A DNA stretch of 5,167 nucleotides from positions 1-5,167 of the forward strand of contig JASBVW010000126.1 of assembly GCA_029961005.1 (NCBI GenBank). The letters run 5' to 3'. The notes beneath the pieces were generated by a model. The model worked only from the letters and a program-made list of their open reading frames with translations, did not search any database and was not told the origin of the DNA. Positions 1 through 5,167 of the stretch are shown piece after piece (within the stretch, counting starts at the first letter, position 1; each line of letters starts with the position of its first letter). Made by a program: the position numbers and the translations under genes. This DNA is from Bacillota bacterium (GTDB lineage Bacteria; Bacillota; UBA5301; JASBVW01).

Positions 1-1333
1 GGCGCAGGGCCCGCAGGAGGTGGTAGGTGAGCGGGAGGTCCAGCATTGAAGCCTCATCTACGATGACAGCCTGCGCCTCGAGAGGATTGTCCTCATCCCG
101 TTGGAAGGCGCCGCCTCCCCCTTCCAGCGGGGTGTACTCCAAAAGGCGGTGCACAGTGCTGGCCTCCCGGCCTGCTGCCTCCGCCATGCGCTTGGCCGCC
201 CGGCCGGTGGGCGAGGCCAGGGCCACCTTGAGCCCGGCCGCTTCCAGGGCGTAGATAATGGCCCGCAGAACGGTGGTCTTGCCGGTGCCGGGACCGCCGG
301 TGAGGATAAAGACGCCGCTCCGGGCAGCGCAAGCCACCGCTTCCCGCTGCCGCTCCGAAAGGGACAGGCCGGTCTCGGCGGCAAAGCGGCGCAACACCGC
401 CTCCAGATTAACGGGCAGGGGCGGTAGCTGGGCCCGGACTAAGGCCAGAAGCCGCCGCGCCACCCCCTGCTCCGCCGCGTAGAGGGCAGCCAGGTACACC
501 GGCTCCTCTTCGGGCGGCCCGGTCCGGGAGCGGCGGCGCACCACCAGGCGCTCCTCCTCTAGGCCGGCCAGGGCCTCTTCTACCGCCTCATAGGGGACCT
601 GCAGGGACCGGGCGGCCTCGGTCAGCAGCTGCCCCGCCGGGAGAAAGACGTGGCCGTCTTCGGCCGCCCGCCGCAGAAGGTAGAGCAGGCCCGCGCGCAG
701 CCGCCCCGGGGCCGTCTCCGCCACGCCCAGGGAGCGCGCGATGCGGTCCGCCGTCTGAAAACCGATGCCAAAGACCTCTTCCGCCAGGGCGTAGGGGTCC
801 TCCCGGACCCGCTGCACCGTCTCCGCCCCGTAAGCGCGGTAGATGCGCAGGGCTTGGCGCGGCCCCAGACCGTGGCTCTGGAGAAAGACCATGGCCTCCC
901 GCATCCGACCCTGGGCCGCCACGGCCTCCGCAATGCGCCTGGCCTTTTCCTTCCCGATGCCCGGTACCTCTAGCAACCGCTCCGGCTCCCGCTCGATTAC
1001 CTCCAAGACGGAAGAGCCAAAGTGCTGCACCAGGCTGCGGGCAGTGGCGGGACCGACCCCTTTGATGAGGCCGGAGCCCAAATAGCGCTCCAGGCCCTCT
1101 TCCGTCCTGGGCGGAAGGTGCTCCACCGCCTCCGCCCGGAATTGCCGACCATAGGTGGGGTGGTGCACCCACTCCCCGTAAAAACGCAGCTCCTCCCCCG
1201 GCCGGGGGGCGGGGAAGCATCCCACCACCGTGGCCAGCTCCTCGCACTGGTCGCTGTCCACCCGCAGCACGGTGTAAAGATCGTCGGGGCTGTGGAAGGT
1301 GATCCGCTCCACCACGCCCTCCAGGATGGCCAT
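1..1333 (-). CDS. recD2: RecD2-type ATP-dependent 5'-3' DNA helicase (SF1B), C-terminal part cut off by window edge
   Basis: RecD2 is a superfamily 1B helicase that unwinds DNA 5' to 3' outside any RecBCD complex and acts in DNA repair and replication-fork maintenance. The first 444 residues are present; the family usually has about 720-800, so the later helicase motifs lie beyond the left edge. Residues 1-75 look like the N-terminal OB-like region. Helix-hairpin-helix segments follow: LIKGVGPATA (89-98), LLEVPGIGKEKA (120-131) and VFGIGFQTADRIA (187-199). The helicase core has a Q-motif-like LSERQREAV (325-333), Walker A GGPGTGKTT (346-354), motif Ia SPTGRAAKRM (374-383) and Walker B VIVDEAS (423-429). 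The ATG at 1333 is preceded, seven bases away, by AAGGGG. The reading frame is unbroken to the edge. It begins 43 bases after the DUF89 stop codon on the same strand with no terminator between, so co-transcription is likely. RecD2 rather than RecBCD-type RecD is chosen because of the long HhH-bearing N-terminus. Confidence 0.96.
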   Translation of the reverse strand, partial: MAILEGVVERITFHSPDDLYTVLRVDSDQCEELATVVGCFPAPRPGEELRFYGEWVHHPTYGRQFRAEAVEHLPPRTEEGLERYLGSGLIKGVGPATARSLVQHFGSSVLEVIEREPERLLEVPGIGKEKARRIAEAVAAQGRMREAMVFLQSHGLGPRQALRIYRAYGAETVQRVREDPYALAEEVFGIGFQTADRIARSLGVAETAPGRLRAGLLYLLRRAAEDGHVFLPAGQLLTEAARSLQVPYEAVEEALAGLEEERLVVRRRSRTGPPEEEPVYLAALYAAEQGVARRLLALVRAQLPPLPVNLEAVLRRFAAETGLSLSERQREAVACAARSGVFILTGGPGTGKTTVLRAIIYALEAAGLKVALASPTGRAAKRMAEAAGREASTVHRLLEYTPLEGGGGAFQRDEDNPLEAQAVIVDEASMLDLPLTYHLLRALR

Positions 1334-1376
1334 GGCTACACCCCTTCGCCGACTGCACCCCGGCACTGCACCGGGC

Positions 1377-2264
1377 CTACGCTCCGGCGCCGGCCACCGG
1401 TTTTGCCGGGCGGGAGCCGCCTTGCACGAGCACGGCACTCCCCTCCGGCACGCCCAAGTACTCCGCCACACACTGGCACTTAGCCCGCAGCAGGAAAAAG
1501 AGAGGGTAATCCCGCTCCTCTTCCAGCGTCTCGAAGTTGGCCTGCCCTTTGCTGAGGATGAGGTCCGCGTCGCGGAAAGCAGTTTTAAAGTCCAGGGAGC
1601 AAGCCGAGAGGACGGTGCCCACCTGGTTATTGCCGTTGTCGATGACCTCCGCCACCTCGGCCAGCCCCACCGCCTCCGCGTCGGCCCGGGTGGCGTCGTT
1701 GAGGATGGGGCCGCCCTTCACCGCAAAGGTAACCCGGCCATAGCGCCCCAACTCGCGGGCCAGCAGCTTGTCGAAGACGATCTCTCCGGCGTTGTCACCC
1801 AGAAAGAGGATTCGCCGCGCCTTTTCCAGCTCCTTTCGCAATGCCTGGTCGTGGTCGATGGCAAAGCCCTTCTCCACCGCCTGCTTAATGGCACTCTCCA
1901 CGTCGTAGTTCGGCAGGATCCCCAGGTCGATGACGTTGCCCGCCACCGAGAGAAGCAGGGCCATGCGCAAGTGGTCCCCCGCAGCGGCCACCAGCTTCTC
2001 CAAGCGCGGGTAGAGGGCCAGCATCTGCCGGTTGGACTCTTCCTTCTTGGCGCGAAAGGGGTCGTCGTTCCCCAGGACCCGGTTGACCTCCATGAGGACC
2101 CGCCAGGAGTTCTCGGCGGGGGTGACGGTGCTAGGGAGGTGGGGCAAAAGGCGGGCAGCCGCCCGGACCGCCGCCAGCTGCTGCTGGGGGTCGGCCCCGG
2201 CCGCCCGGGCGGCGGAGAGGGCCTGGGTGAGGTAACAGGGCAAACAGGCCGCTTGGGCGCGCAT
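1377..2264 (-). CDS. DUF89 / ARMT1-like metal-dependent phosphatase (damage-control phosphatase family)
   Basis: This 295-residue protein belongs to the DUF89 family. Studied members are Mn/Co/Ni-dependent phosphatases that remove damaged or surplus phosphometabolites such as sugar phosphates and phosphopantetheine derivatives. Visible hallmarks are an N-terminal CLPC (7-10), NDDPFRAKKEESN (66-78), VAGNVIDLG (107-115), the metal-site block GDNAGEIVFD (156-165), KGGPILNDAT (183-192) and DADLILSKGQANFETL (232-247). A short Cys-containing segment, AKCQCVAEYLG (261-271), lies near the C-terminus. The length suits the small prokaryotic subfamily. It looks soluble, with no signal peptide or membrane helix. 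The ATG at 2264 is chosen over an upstream in-frame ATG at 2450: GGAGG sits nine bases before it, family similarity begins here, and the extension would lie wholly inside the maturase gene. It starts one base after the maturase stop codon, implying translational coupling. The substrate cannot be told from sequence, and a role in SCIFF metabolism is only inferred. Confidence 0.92.
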   Translation of the reverse strand: MRAQAACLPCYLTQALSAARAAGADPQQQLAAVRAAARLLPHLPSTVTPAENSWRVLMEVNRVLGNDDPFRAKKEESNRQMLALYPRLEKLVAAAGDHLRMALLLSVAGNVIDLGILPNYDVESAIKQAVEKGFAIDHDQALRKELEKARRILFLGDNAGEIVFDKLLARELGRYGRVTFAVKGGPILNDATRADAEAVGLAEVAEVIDNGNNQVGTVLSACSLDFKTAFRDADLILSKGQANFETLEEERDYPLFFLLRAKCQCVAEYLGVPEGSAVLVQGGSRPAKPVAGAGA

Positions 2265-2281
2265 CTCACCGCACCTCCTCC
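2265..2281 (-). promoter_or_regulatory. Ribosome binding site that fixes the DUF89 start, inside the maturase 3' end
   Basis: GGAGG (2278-2274), extended to GGAGGAGG, lies nine bases before the DUF89 ATG. It is made of the last codons of the maturase gene, whose TGA stop at 2268 is one base from the ATG. Ribosomes ending the maturase could restart directly on the DUF89 gene. This site decides the start against a longer in-frame ATG at 2450. Confidence 0.8.
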
Positions 2282-3759
2282 AGGGCCAGGATGGCCTGCA
2301 CGGCCAGGGCGCACTCCAGACGCTGGCGCTGCAGGGCGCAGCCCACCTCCCAGGGGCGGTGCAGGTCCCCGTGGAAGAGGTGGGCGTTCGCGTGGCAGCC
2401 TCCGCCGCAGTGGAAGCGGGCCCAGCAGCGGCGGCAGGCCGGCTTGGCAAGAAGAGTGGCCTTTTGGAAGCGGCGGTCCGGCACGCCTGCAGCAGGCAGC
2501 GCGCCCAACCGGAAGCCCGGCCGCCCCACGAACTGGTGGCAGGGGTAAAGGGACCCGTCGGGAGCCACTGCCAGGTAATCTACCCCTGCCCCGCAGCCGC
2601 TGAGGCGGCGCGGCAGGCAGGGAGCGTCGTAGAGCGCCAGGTTGAAGTGGTAGAAGGTGAAGGGCCGGCCGGCCCGGGCGCGCTCCAGCAAGGCCAGGGC
2701 CAGCCGCCGGTACTCCTCCTCCAGGCGCGGCACGTCCTCCTCCCGCAGGGCCAGCTCCCCTTCCGCCAGGACCACCGGCTCCAGCGAGAGCCGGTCGATC
2801 CCCTGCTCCACCAAGAAGAGGGCGTCGGAAGCGAAGTCCAGGTTTTGCCGGGTGAAGGTGCCGCGCACGTAACAGTAGGCCTGAGCTTCGGGGTGGCCCT
2901 GCCGGTGGCGCCGGCTGGCCTCCCAGAAAGCCAGGATGCGGGGGAGGACCCGCTCATAGCTCCCCCGCCCGCTGGGCAAGAGGCGCTGCCCGTCGTGCAC
3001 CTCCGGGCGCCCGTCCAGGCTGAGCACTACCGAGATGTCCTGCTCCAGGAGGTAGGAGGTCTTCTCCTCGTCCAGGAGGAGGGCGTTGGTGGTCACGGTG
3101 AAGGCCAGCTCTTTGCCTAAGGCGGCCGCCCGCCGGCGCCCGTACTCCACCGTGGCCCGGAGCACCGGCCAGTTGAGCAGGGGCTCCCCCCCGAAGAAGT
3201 CGATGGCCAGGCGCCGGCGGTTGCCGCTGGCCGTCAGCAAAAAGTCTACCGCCGCCTCCGCCACCTCCCGCGGCATCAGCCGGCGCTCCCCGCCGAAGCT
3301 CCCCTGACCGGCGAAGCAGTACCGGCAGCGCAGGTTGCAGTCGTGGGCCAGGTGAAGGCAGAGAGCCTTCAAAGGAGGCGCCTCCGCCCCAGATGGGACT
3401 TCTTCCGCCCCTTCCTCGCTCCCCCCGAGCGGTGGGGGGCTGAAGAGCTGGCCCGCCGCCTCCAGGGCGGCCAGCTCTCGCAGCGTCTCCTCCACAGCCG
3501 GCCGCGGGTGGCGCCCTCTCCAGCGCTGCAGAATCTCCTGAGGCCTGAGCCGGGGATAGTCGGGCAGAAGGTCCCAGGCCACCTCATCCACCAGGTGGAG
3601 GGCACCGCTGTTGACGTCCAGGGCGAAGCGGTACCCGTCCAACTGGAAGAGGTGCACCTGCCCCTCCCCGCCCTCCACCGTCCTCCGAACCGGTTCCTCC
3701 CTCTGCTCTAAATCCAGCCGAGCCCGCGCCGGGCCGGACCTGCTCCCCTTGACCGCCAT
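2266..3759 (-). CDS. scfB: SCIFF ranthipeptide maturase, radical SAM/SPASM thioether-forming enzyme
   Basis: This enzyme should use S-adenosylmethionine and iron-sulfur clusters to install Cys-to-Thr thioether bridges in the SCIFF peptide encoded just upstream; CteB of Clostridium thermocellum is the studied relative. The protein has 497 residues. An N-terminal RRE (PqqD-like peptide-binding) domain spans roughly 35-107 and includes LDVNSGALHLVDE (47-59). A Pro/Glu-rich linker (about 108-130) leads to the radical SAM core, with the cluster motif C141-x3-C145-x2-C148 and FFGGEP (188-193). The SPASM region supplies auxiliary-cluster cysteines C381, C389, C407, C442, C445, C451, C455 and C474; the C-x2-C-x5-C-x3-C-x18-C run at 442-474 is typical. 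No key residue is missing. The ATG at 3759 has GGAAGGGG seven bases upstream. It adds about 34 Arg-rich residues before the usual family start, and an in-frame GTG at 3657 is an alternative. A terminator precedes the gene, so expression probably depends on read-through. Confidence 0.97.
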   Translation of the reverse strand: MAVKGSRSGPARARLDLEQREEPVRRTVEGGEGQVHLFQLDGYRFALDVNSGALHLVDEVAWDLLPDYPRLRPQEILQRWRGRHPRPAVEETLRELAALEAAGQLFSPPPLGGSEEGAEEVPSGAEAPPLKALCLHLAHDCNLRCRYCFAGQGSFGGERRLMPREVAEAAVDFLLTASGNRRRLAIDFFGGEPLLNWPVLRATVEYGRRRAAALGKELAFTVTTNALLLDEEKTSYLLEQDISVVLSLDGRPEVHDGQRLLPSGRGSYERVLPRILAFWEASRRHRQGHPEAQAYCYVRGTFTRQNLDFASDALFLVEQGIDRLSLEPVVLAEGELALREEDVPRLEEEYRRLALALLERARAGRPFTFYHFNLALYDAPCLPRRLSGCGAGVDYLAVAPDGSLYPCHQFVGRPGFRLGALPAAGVPDRRFQKATLLAKPACRRCWARFHCGGGCHANAHLFHGDLHRPWEVGCALQRQRLECALAVQAILALEEVR

Positions 3760-3823
3760 GCTAGAGCCCCTTCCTAGCCGCTCTCCGCTGGGATTTCGTC
3801 CAGCCGGTACAGCCTAGAGAAAT

Positions 3824-3868
3824 AAAAAAAGAGCCCCCGGCCGCACCCTCACCGGCCTGGAGGACTCT
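3824..3868 (-). terminator. Rho-independent terminator / attenuator between SCIFF precursor and maturase
   Basis: Read on the minus strand, AGAG-CCTCC-GGCC (3868-3854, with single-base bulges at 3864 and 3858) pairs with GGCC-GGGGG-CTCT (3842-3830). The loop is 11 bases, and the 3' arm runs directly into seven T residues and then ATT. That is a 13-pair, very GC-rich stem with a U-tract, the standard intrinsic terminator form. It starts eight bases after the SCIFF stop codon and ends 64 bases before the maturase ATG. No convincing promoter is seen between it and the maturase, so it probably acts as a leaky attenuator. Confidence 0.9.
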
Positions 3869-3875
3869 GAACCGC

Positions 3876-4046
3876 TCACCGGTTCTGGCTCAGGCAGGCC
3901 TGGTTGCCCACCGTGCAAGAGGTCTTGCACGCCGACTGGCAGGAATTTTGGCATTCGCCGCAACCCCCGCGCTCCAGGCTCTCCCGGAGGCGCCCCGGCA
4001 CCACCGTGACGATGTGCCTTCGCCCTTCCCTTTTGGCTACCTGCAT
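3876..4046 (-). CDS. scfA: SCIFF six-cysteine ranthipeptide precursor (56 aa)
   Basis: This small gene encodes the peptide substrate of the maturase downstream. It has 56 codons and ends in TGA. The C-terminal core carries exactly six cysteines, C29, C32, C36, C40, C44 and C51, in the near-invariant SCIFF pattern CGECQ-x-SCQSACKTSC followed by TVGNQAC. The N-terminal part (1-28) is basic, and RRHIVTV (9-15) resembles the KHIKT-like start of typical SCIFF peptides, so the leader is about eight or nine residues longer than usual. By analogy with CteA (Cys32-Thr37, from memory), a C40-to-T45 thioether is the most likely bridge, with further bridges possible. The ATG at 4046 is the only ATG/GTG/TTG start in frame that includes the RRHIVTV segment. 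GGGAGG lies eleven bases upstream. A promoter precedes the gene and a strong terminator follows eight bases after the stop codon. Clostridial SCIFF peptides have been linked to population-density signalling; whether that holds here is unknown. Confidence 0.96.
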   Translation of the reverse strand: MQVAKREGRRHIVTVVPGRLRESLERGGCGECQNSCQSACKTSCTVGNQACLSQNR

Positions 4047-4086
4047 GAAAAAGACCGCCTCCCTGCTCCTTCGCTTTTCAGCCTTT

Positions 4087-4113
4087 ATTATAACCTCAAC
4101 CGGCGCCTGTCGG
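4087..4113 (-). promoter_or_regulatory. Probable promoter of the SCIFF precursor gene
   Basis: A perfect TATAAT -10 box occupies 4092-4087. The best -35 candidate is CCGACA (4113-4108, four of six matches to TTGACA) at a short 15-base spacing, so it is weak and might need an activator. Transcription would start near 4080, giving a leader of about 34 bases before the SCIFF ATG. The -10 box sits in an AT-rich island within GC-rich DNA, which supports it being real. Confidence 0.55.
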
Positions 4114-4119
4114 CCCCGG
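4100..4119 (-). other. Hairpin between tRNA-Ala and the SCIFF -10 box
   Basis: On the minus strand CCGGGGCC (4119-4112) can pair with GGCGCCGG (4107-4100) around a GACA loop, giving seven of eight pairs with one G-G mismatch. It lies 12 bases past the tRNA 3' end and covers the candidate -35 box. It is followed only by GGT-type bases, not a good T-run, so it could be a weak tRNA terminator or processing element. Chance pairing in GC-rich DNA is also possible. Confidence 0.3.
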
Positions 4120-4131
4120 CGGAAACTTTTC

Positions 4132-4207
4132 TGGTGGACCAGAGGGGACTCGAACCCCCGACCTCTGCAATGCGAGTGCAGCGCTCTCCCAGCTGAGCTA
4201 CAGGCCC
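4132..4207 (-). tRNA. tRNA-Ala (anticodon CGC)
   Basis: The 76-base gene folds as a standard cloverleaf and encodes its own 3' CCA (4134-4132). The acceptor stem pairs GGGCCTG (1-7) with CTGGTCC (66-72). The D arm begins GCTC, the anticodon stem is CTGCA/TGCAG with loop CTCGCAT, and the T arm carries GGTTCGAGTCC. The anticodon CGC (4174-4172) reads GCG codons. The G3-U70 wobble, the main identity mark for alanyl-tRNA synthetase, is present and confirms alanine. One oddity is a U6-U67 mismatch in the acceptor stem. It has its own promoter upstream. Confidence 0.95.
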
Positions 4208-4216
4208 ACCGCCATC

Positions 4217-4242
4217 ATGTGCGCGGCCCCTGCGGGCCACAC
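4217..4242 (-). other. Hairpin in the 5' leader of the tRNA-Ala transcript
   Basis: On the minus strand GTGTGGCCC is followed by GCAG and then GGGCC and GCAC: GGCCC pairs with GGGCC around a GCAG loop, and GTGT can pair with GCAC beyond a two-base bulge. It lies between the promoter and the tRNA and has no T-run, so it is not a terminator. It may be a leader structure removed by RNase P processing. Confidence 0.35.
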
Positions 4243-4247
4243 GCCTT

Positions 4248-4276
4248 ATCATACCACATCTTTGCTCCGAGCTCAA
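4248..4276 (-). promoter_or_regulatory. Promoter of tRNA-Ala
   Basis: TTGAGC (4276-4271) and TATGAT (4253-4248) are separated by the ideal 17 bases, and TGG immediately before the -10 box makes an extended -10. Transcription would begin near 4240, about 33 bases before the tRNA. The -35 box starts directly after the stop codon of the upstream gene, so the tRNA has its own strong sigma-A-type promoter. Confidence 0.8.
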
Positions 4277-5167
4277 CTATTTTTCACCTAACCGTTTCCG
4301 AGGGATAGTCAGGAGCACCTCAAAGTCGCGTATTTTGATTTCTACATCCCGGCCGGTGGCTTTTTTAACCAGGCGGATAATCCGGCGGACGCCTGTACCG
4401 GCCCGTGTCACCAAACCGGCATCAGAAAGACGGGCGTAAATATGAGGATTTCGCACCACGTGAACCCCCGCCCGCATTGCCTCCTCATCAACGGTATTAG
4501 GAGGCTTGCCGGGCGTATGCACCTCGATCCGGTCTGTAAAGACAAAGAGCCGGATCGGGCCATGGATAGTATAATCTCGGTGAGCTACTGCGTTGACAAT
4601 AGCTTCGCGCAATGCCTCAGGCGGCAATTCGGGCTGCGGCTCGGGTTCAAAACCCCTAATTTTATGCGGTGTATAAAGATGAAGATCCAAAAATCGCTTG
4701 GCCTGGTCGATCACATCCAGGAGGCGGCCTTTTAAGTCCTTCCTATCCATAGGATCCTCGGAACTATCGGTGCCTGGAAATCGCGCTGCATTGATCTGCG
4801 CAAAAGGCAAATGTCTCTGCGGATCCCGACCAAAAAGGACAAGGCCAGCCACCGTAGGGTGTTGTCCATCATATAACCGCCAGTTTCGGAGCAAGCGCTC
4901 CAAGTCCTCTACGTCCTCTACTAATTCAGACTGGCCGGTTTGTTCCAGGTAGTGCTTTACCGCATCTAAGTCCAGATCTGACCATCCGAGACGCAAAAGG
5001 GGAGTTTCATCGTAATAGAGACTTTCCGTGGCTTGAAAAAGACGCACCAGTTCTTCCCGCGATGCCTGTCGACAACCTGAGGTGGTACGAATATAAAACT
5101 GCCCATTGTTCGTTCGATAAGGGCGCTGATTCCCCTTAGGTATATTGACCACAACTACCTTTTTTCC
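4277..5167 (-). CDS. COG2865-type protein: AlbA_2/Schlafen-like domain end plus HATPase_c_4 (N-terminus outside window)
   Basis: The frame is open to the right edge, so this is the C-terminal 296 residues of a longer protein; the in-frame GTG at 5152 is not a likely start because it falls inside a conserved strand. Residues 1-40 (KKVVVVNIPKG, then RPYRTNNGQFYIR) look like the end of an AlbA_2/Schlafen-type domain. LPPEALREAIVNAVAHRDY (181-199) is the N-box of the HATPase_c_4 domain typical of COG2865 predicted transcriptional regulators, and TRAGTGVRRI (254-263) matches its conserved GTG segment. No clear C-terminal winged helix is seen before the TAG stop. Such proteins usually have about 400-550 residues; many are annotated as regulators and some occur in mobile or defence islands. 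The function of this one is not known. The region is clearly less GC-rich (about half GC in sampled lines) than the genes downstream, which suggests acquisition by transfer. Confidence 0.88.
   Translation of the reverse strand, partial: GKKVVVVNIPKGNQRPYRTNNGQFYIRTTSGCRQASREELVRLFQATESLYYDETPLLRLGWSDLDLDAVKHYLEQTGQSELVEDVEDLERLLRNWRLYDGQHPTVAGLVLFGRDPQRHLPFAQINAARFPGTDSSEDPMDRKDLKGRLLDVIDQAKRFLDLHLYTPHKIRGFEPEPQPELPPEALREAIVNAVAHRDYTIHGPIRLFVFTDRIEVHTPGKPPNTVDEEAMRAGVHVVRNPHIYARLSDAGLVTRAGTGVRRIIRLVKKATGRDVEIKIRDFEVLLTIPRKRLGEK

Noticed and set aside
588..1358. 256-codon minus-strand frame overlapping recD2
   Set aside because: It is out of frame with the Walker A and B and HhH motifs of RecD2, which run uninterrupted from 1333 to the edge, and its product is Gly/Pro/Arg-rich without domains.
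1359..1375. Hairpin after DUF89 as a terminator
   Set aside because: Five-pair stem with no following T-run.
2265..2450. 62-codon N-terminal extension of the DUF89 protein from the ATG at 2450
   Set aside because: The stretch is the maturase C-terminus read in another frame; a good ribosome binding site and family similarity both point to the ATG at 2264.
1299..2603. 434-codon open frame on the plus strand
   Set aside because: It is antisense to the DUF89 gene and parts of recD2 and scfB. Its translation is low-complexity Gly/Arg/Pro-rich with no family motif; long antisense frames are expected in such GC-rich DNA.
2359..3120. 253-codon plus-strand frame
   Set aside because: It is antisense to the conserved radical SAM/SPASM region of scfB and has no recognisable motif.
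3904..4308. 134-codon plus-strand frame, and other short frames crossing 4132-4207
   Set aside because: They read through the tRNA-Ala gene and the antisense of the SCIFF gene; the GLEPP/RGDSNPRP-type strings are known translation artefacts of tRNA complements.
4277..5152. Complete protein starting at the GTG at 5152
   Set aside because: The frame is open to the window edge with AlbA_2-like sequence before the GTG, so the gene is 5'-truncated by the window, not complete.
1..5167. CRISPR array, insertion sequence or transposase
   Set aside because: No regularly spaced long repeats, terminal inverted repeats or transposase-like frame were seen on either strand.

Overview
All recognisable genes in this window lie on the minus strand, so the gene order runs from high to low coordinates. 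Most of it is very GC-rich. The SCIFF ranthipeptide system, tRNA-Ala and RecD2 helicase together fit a high-GC, probably thermophilic member of the Clostridia (Ammonifex, Desulfovirgula or Moorella-like). That placement is inferred from gene content and composition; no taxonomic marker is present.

Layout in transcription order: (1) 5167-4277 is the 3' part of a COG2865-type protein (end of a Schlafen/AlbA_2-like domain plus an HATPase_c_4 domain). It is markedly less GC-rich than the rest and looks acquired. (2) A strong promoter just after its stop codon drives a tRNA-Ala(CGC) gene at 4207-4132. (3) After a TATAAT box comes a 56-codon gene at 4046-3876 encoding a SCIFF (six cysteines in forty-five residues) ranthipeptide precursor, easily missed because of its size. 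(4) A strong intrinsic terminator at 3868-3824 separates the precursor from its enzyme. (5) 3759-2266 is the radical SAM/SPASM SCIFF maturase, ScfB. (6) A DUF89/ARMT1-like metal-dependent phosphatase follows at 2264-1377, one base after the maturase stop codon and therefore probably translationally coupled. (7) 43 bases further on begins recD2, an ATP-dependent 5'-3' helicase, at 1333; it runs off the left edge.

How the genes work together: ScfB binds the SCIFF precursor through its N-terminal RRE domain and should install Cys-to-Thr thioether bridges. The terminator between the two genes would keep precursor transcript in excess over enzyme transcript, with read-through supplying scfB, the DUF89 gene and recD2. 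The most interesting points are the small precursor gene, the attenuator behind it, and the tight coupling of a metabolite-repair phosphatase gene to the maturase. No peptidase or exporter for the peptide is visible.

There is no gene-free stretch over 300 bases. The longest non-coding gaps are 3760-3875 (terminator and maturase leader), 4047-4131 (SCIFF promoter and leader) and 4208-4276 (tRNA promoter and leader).
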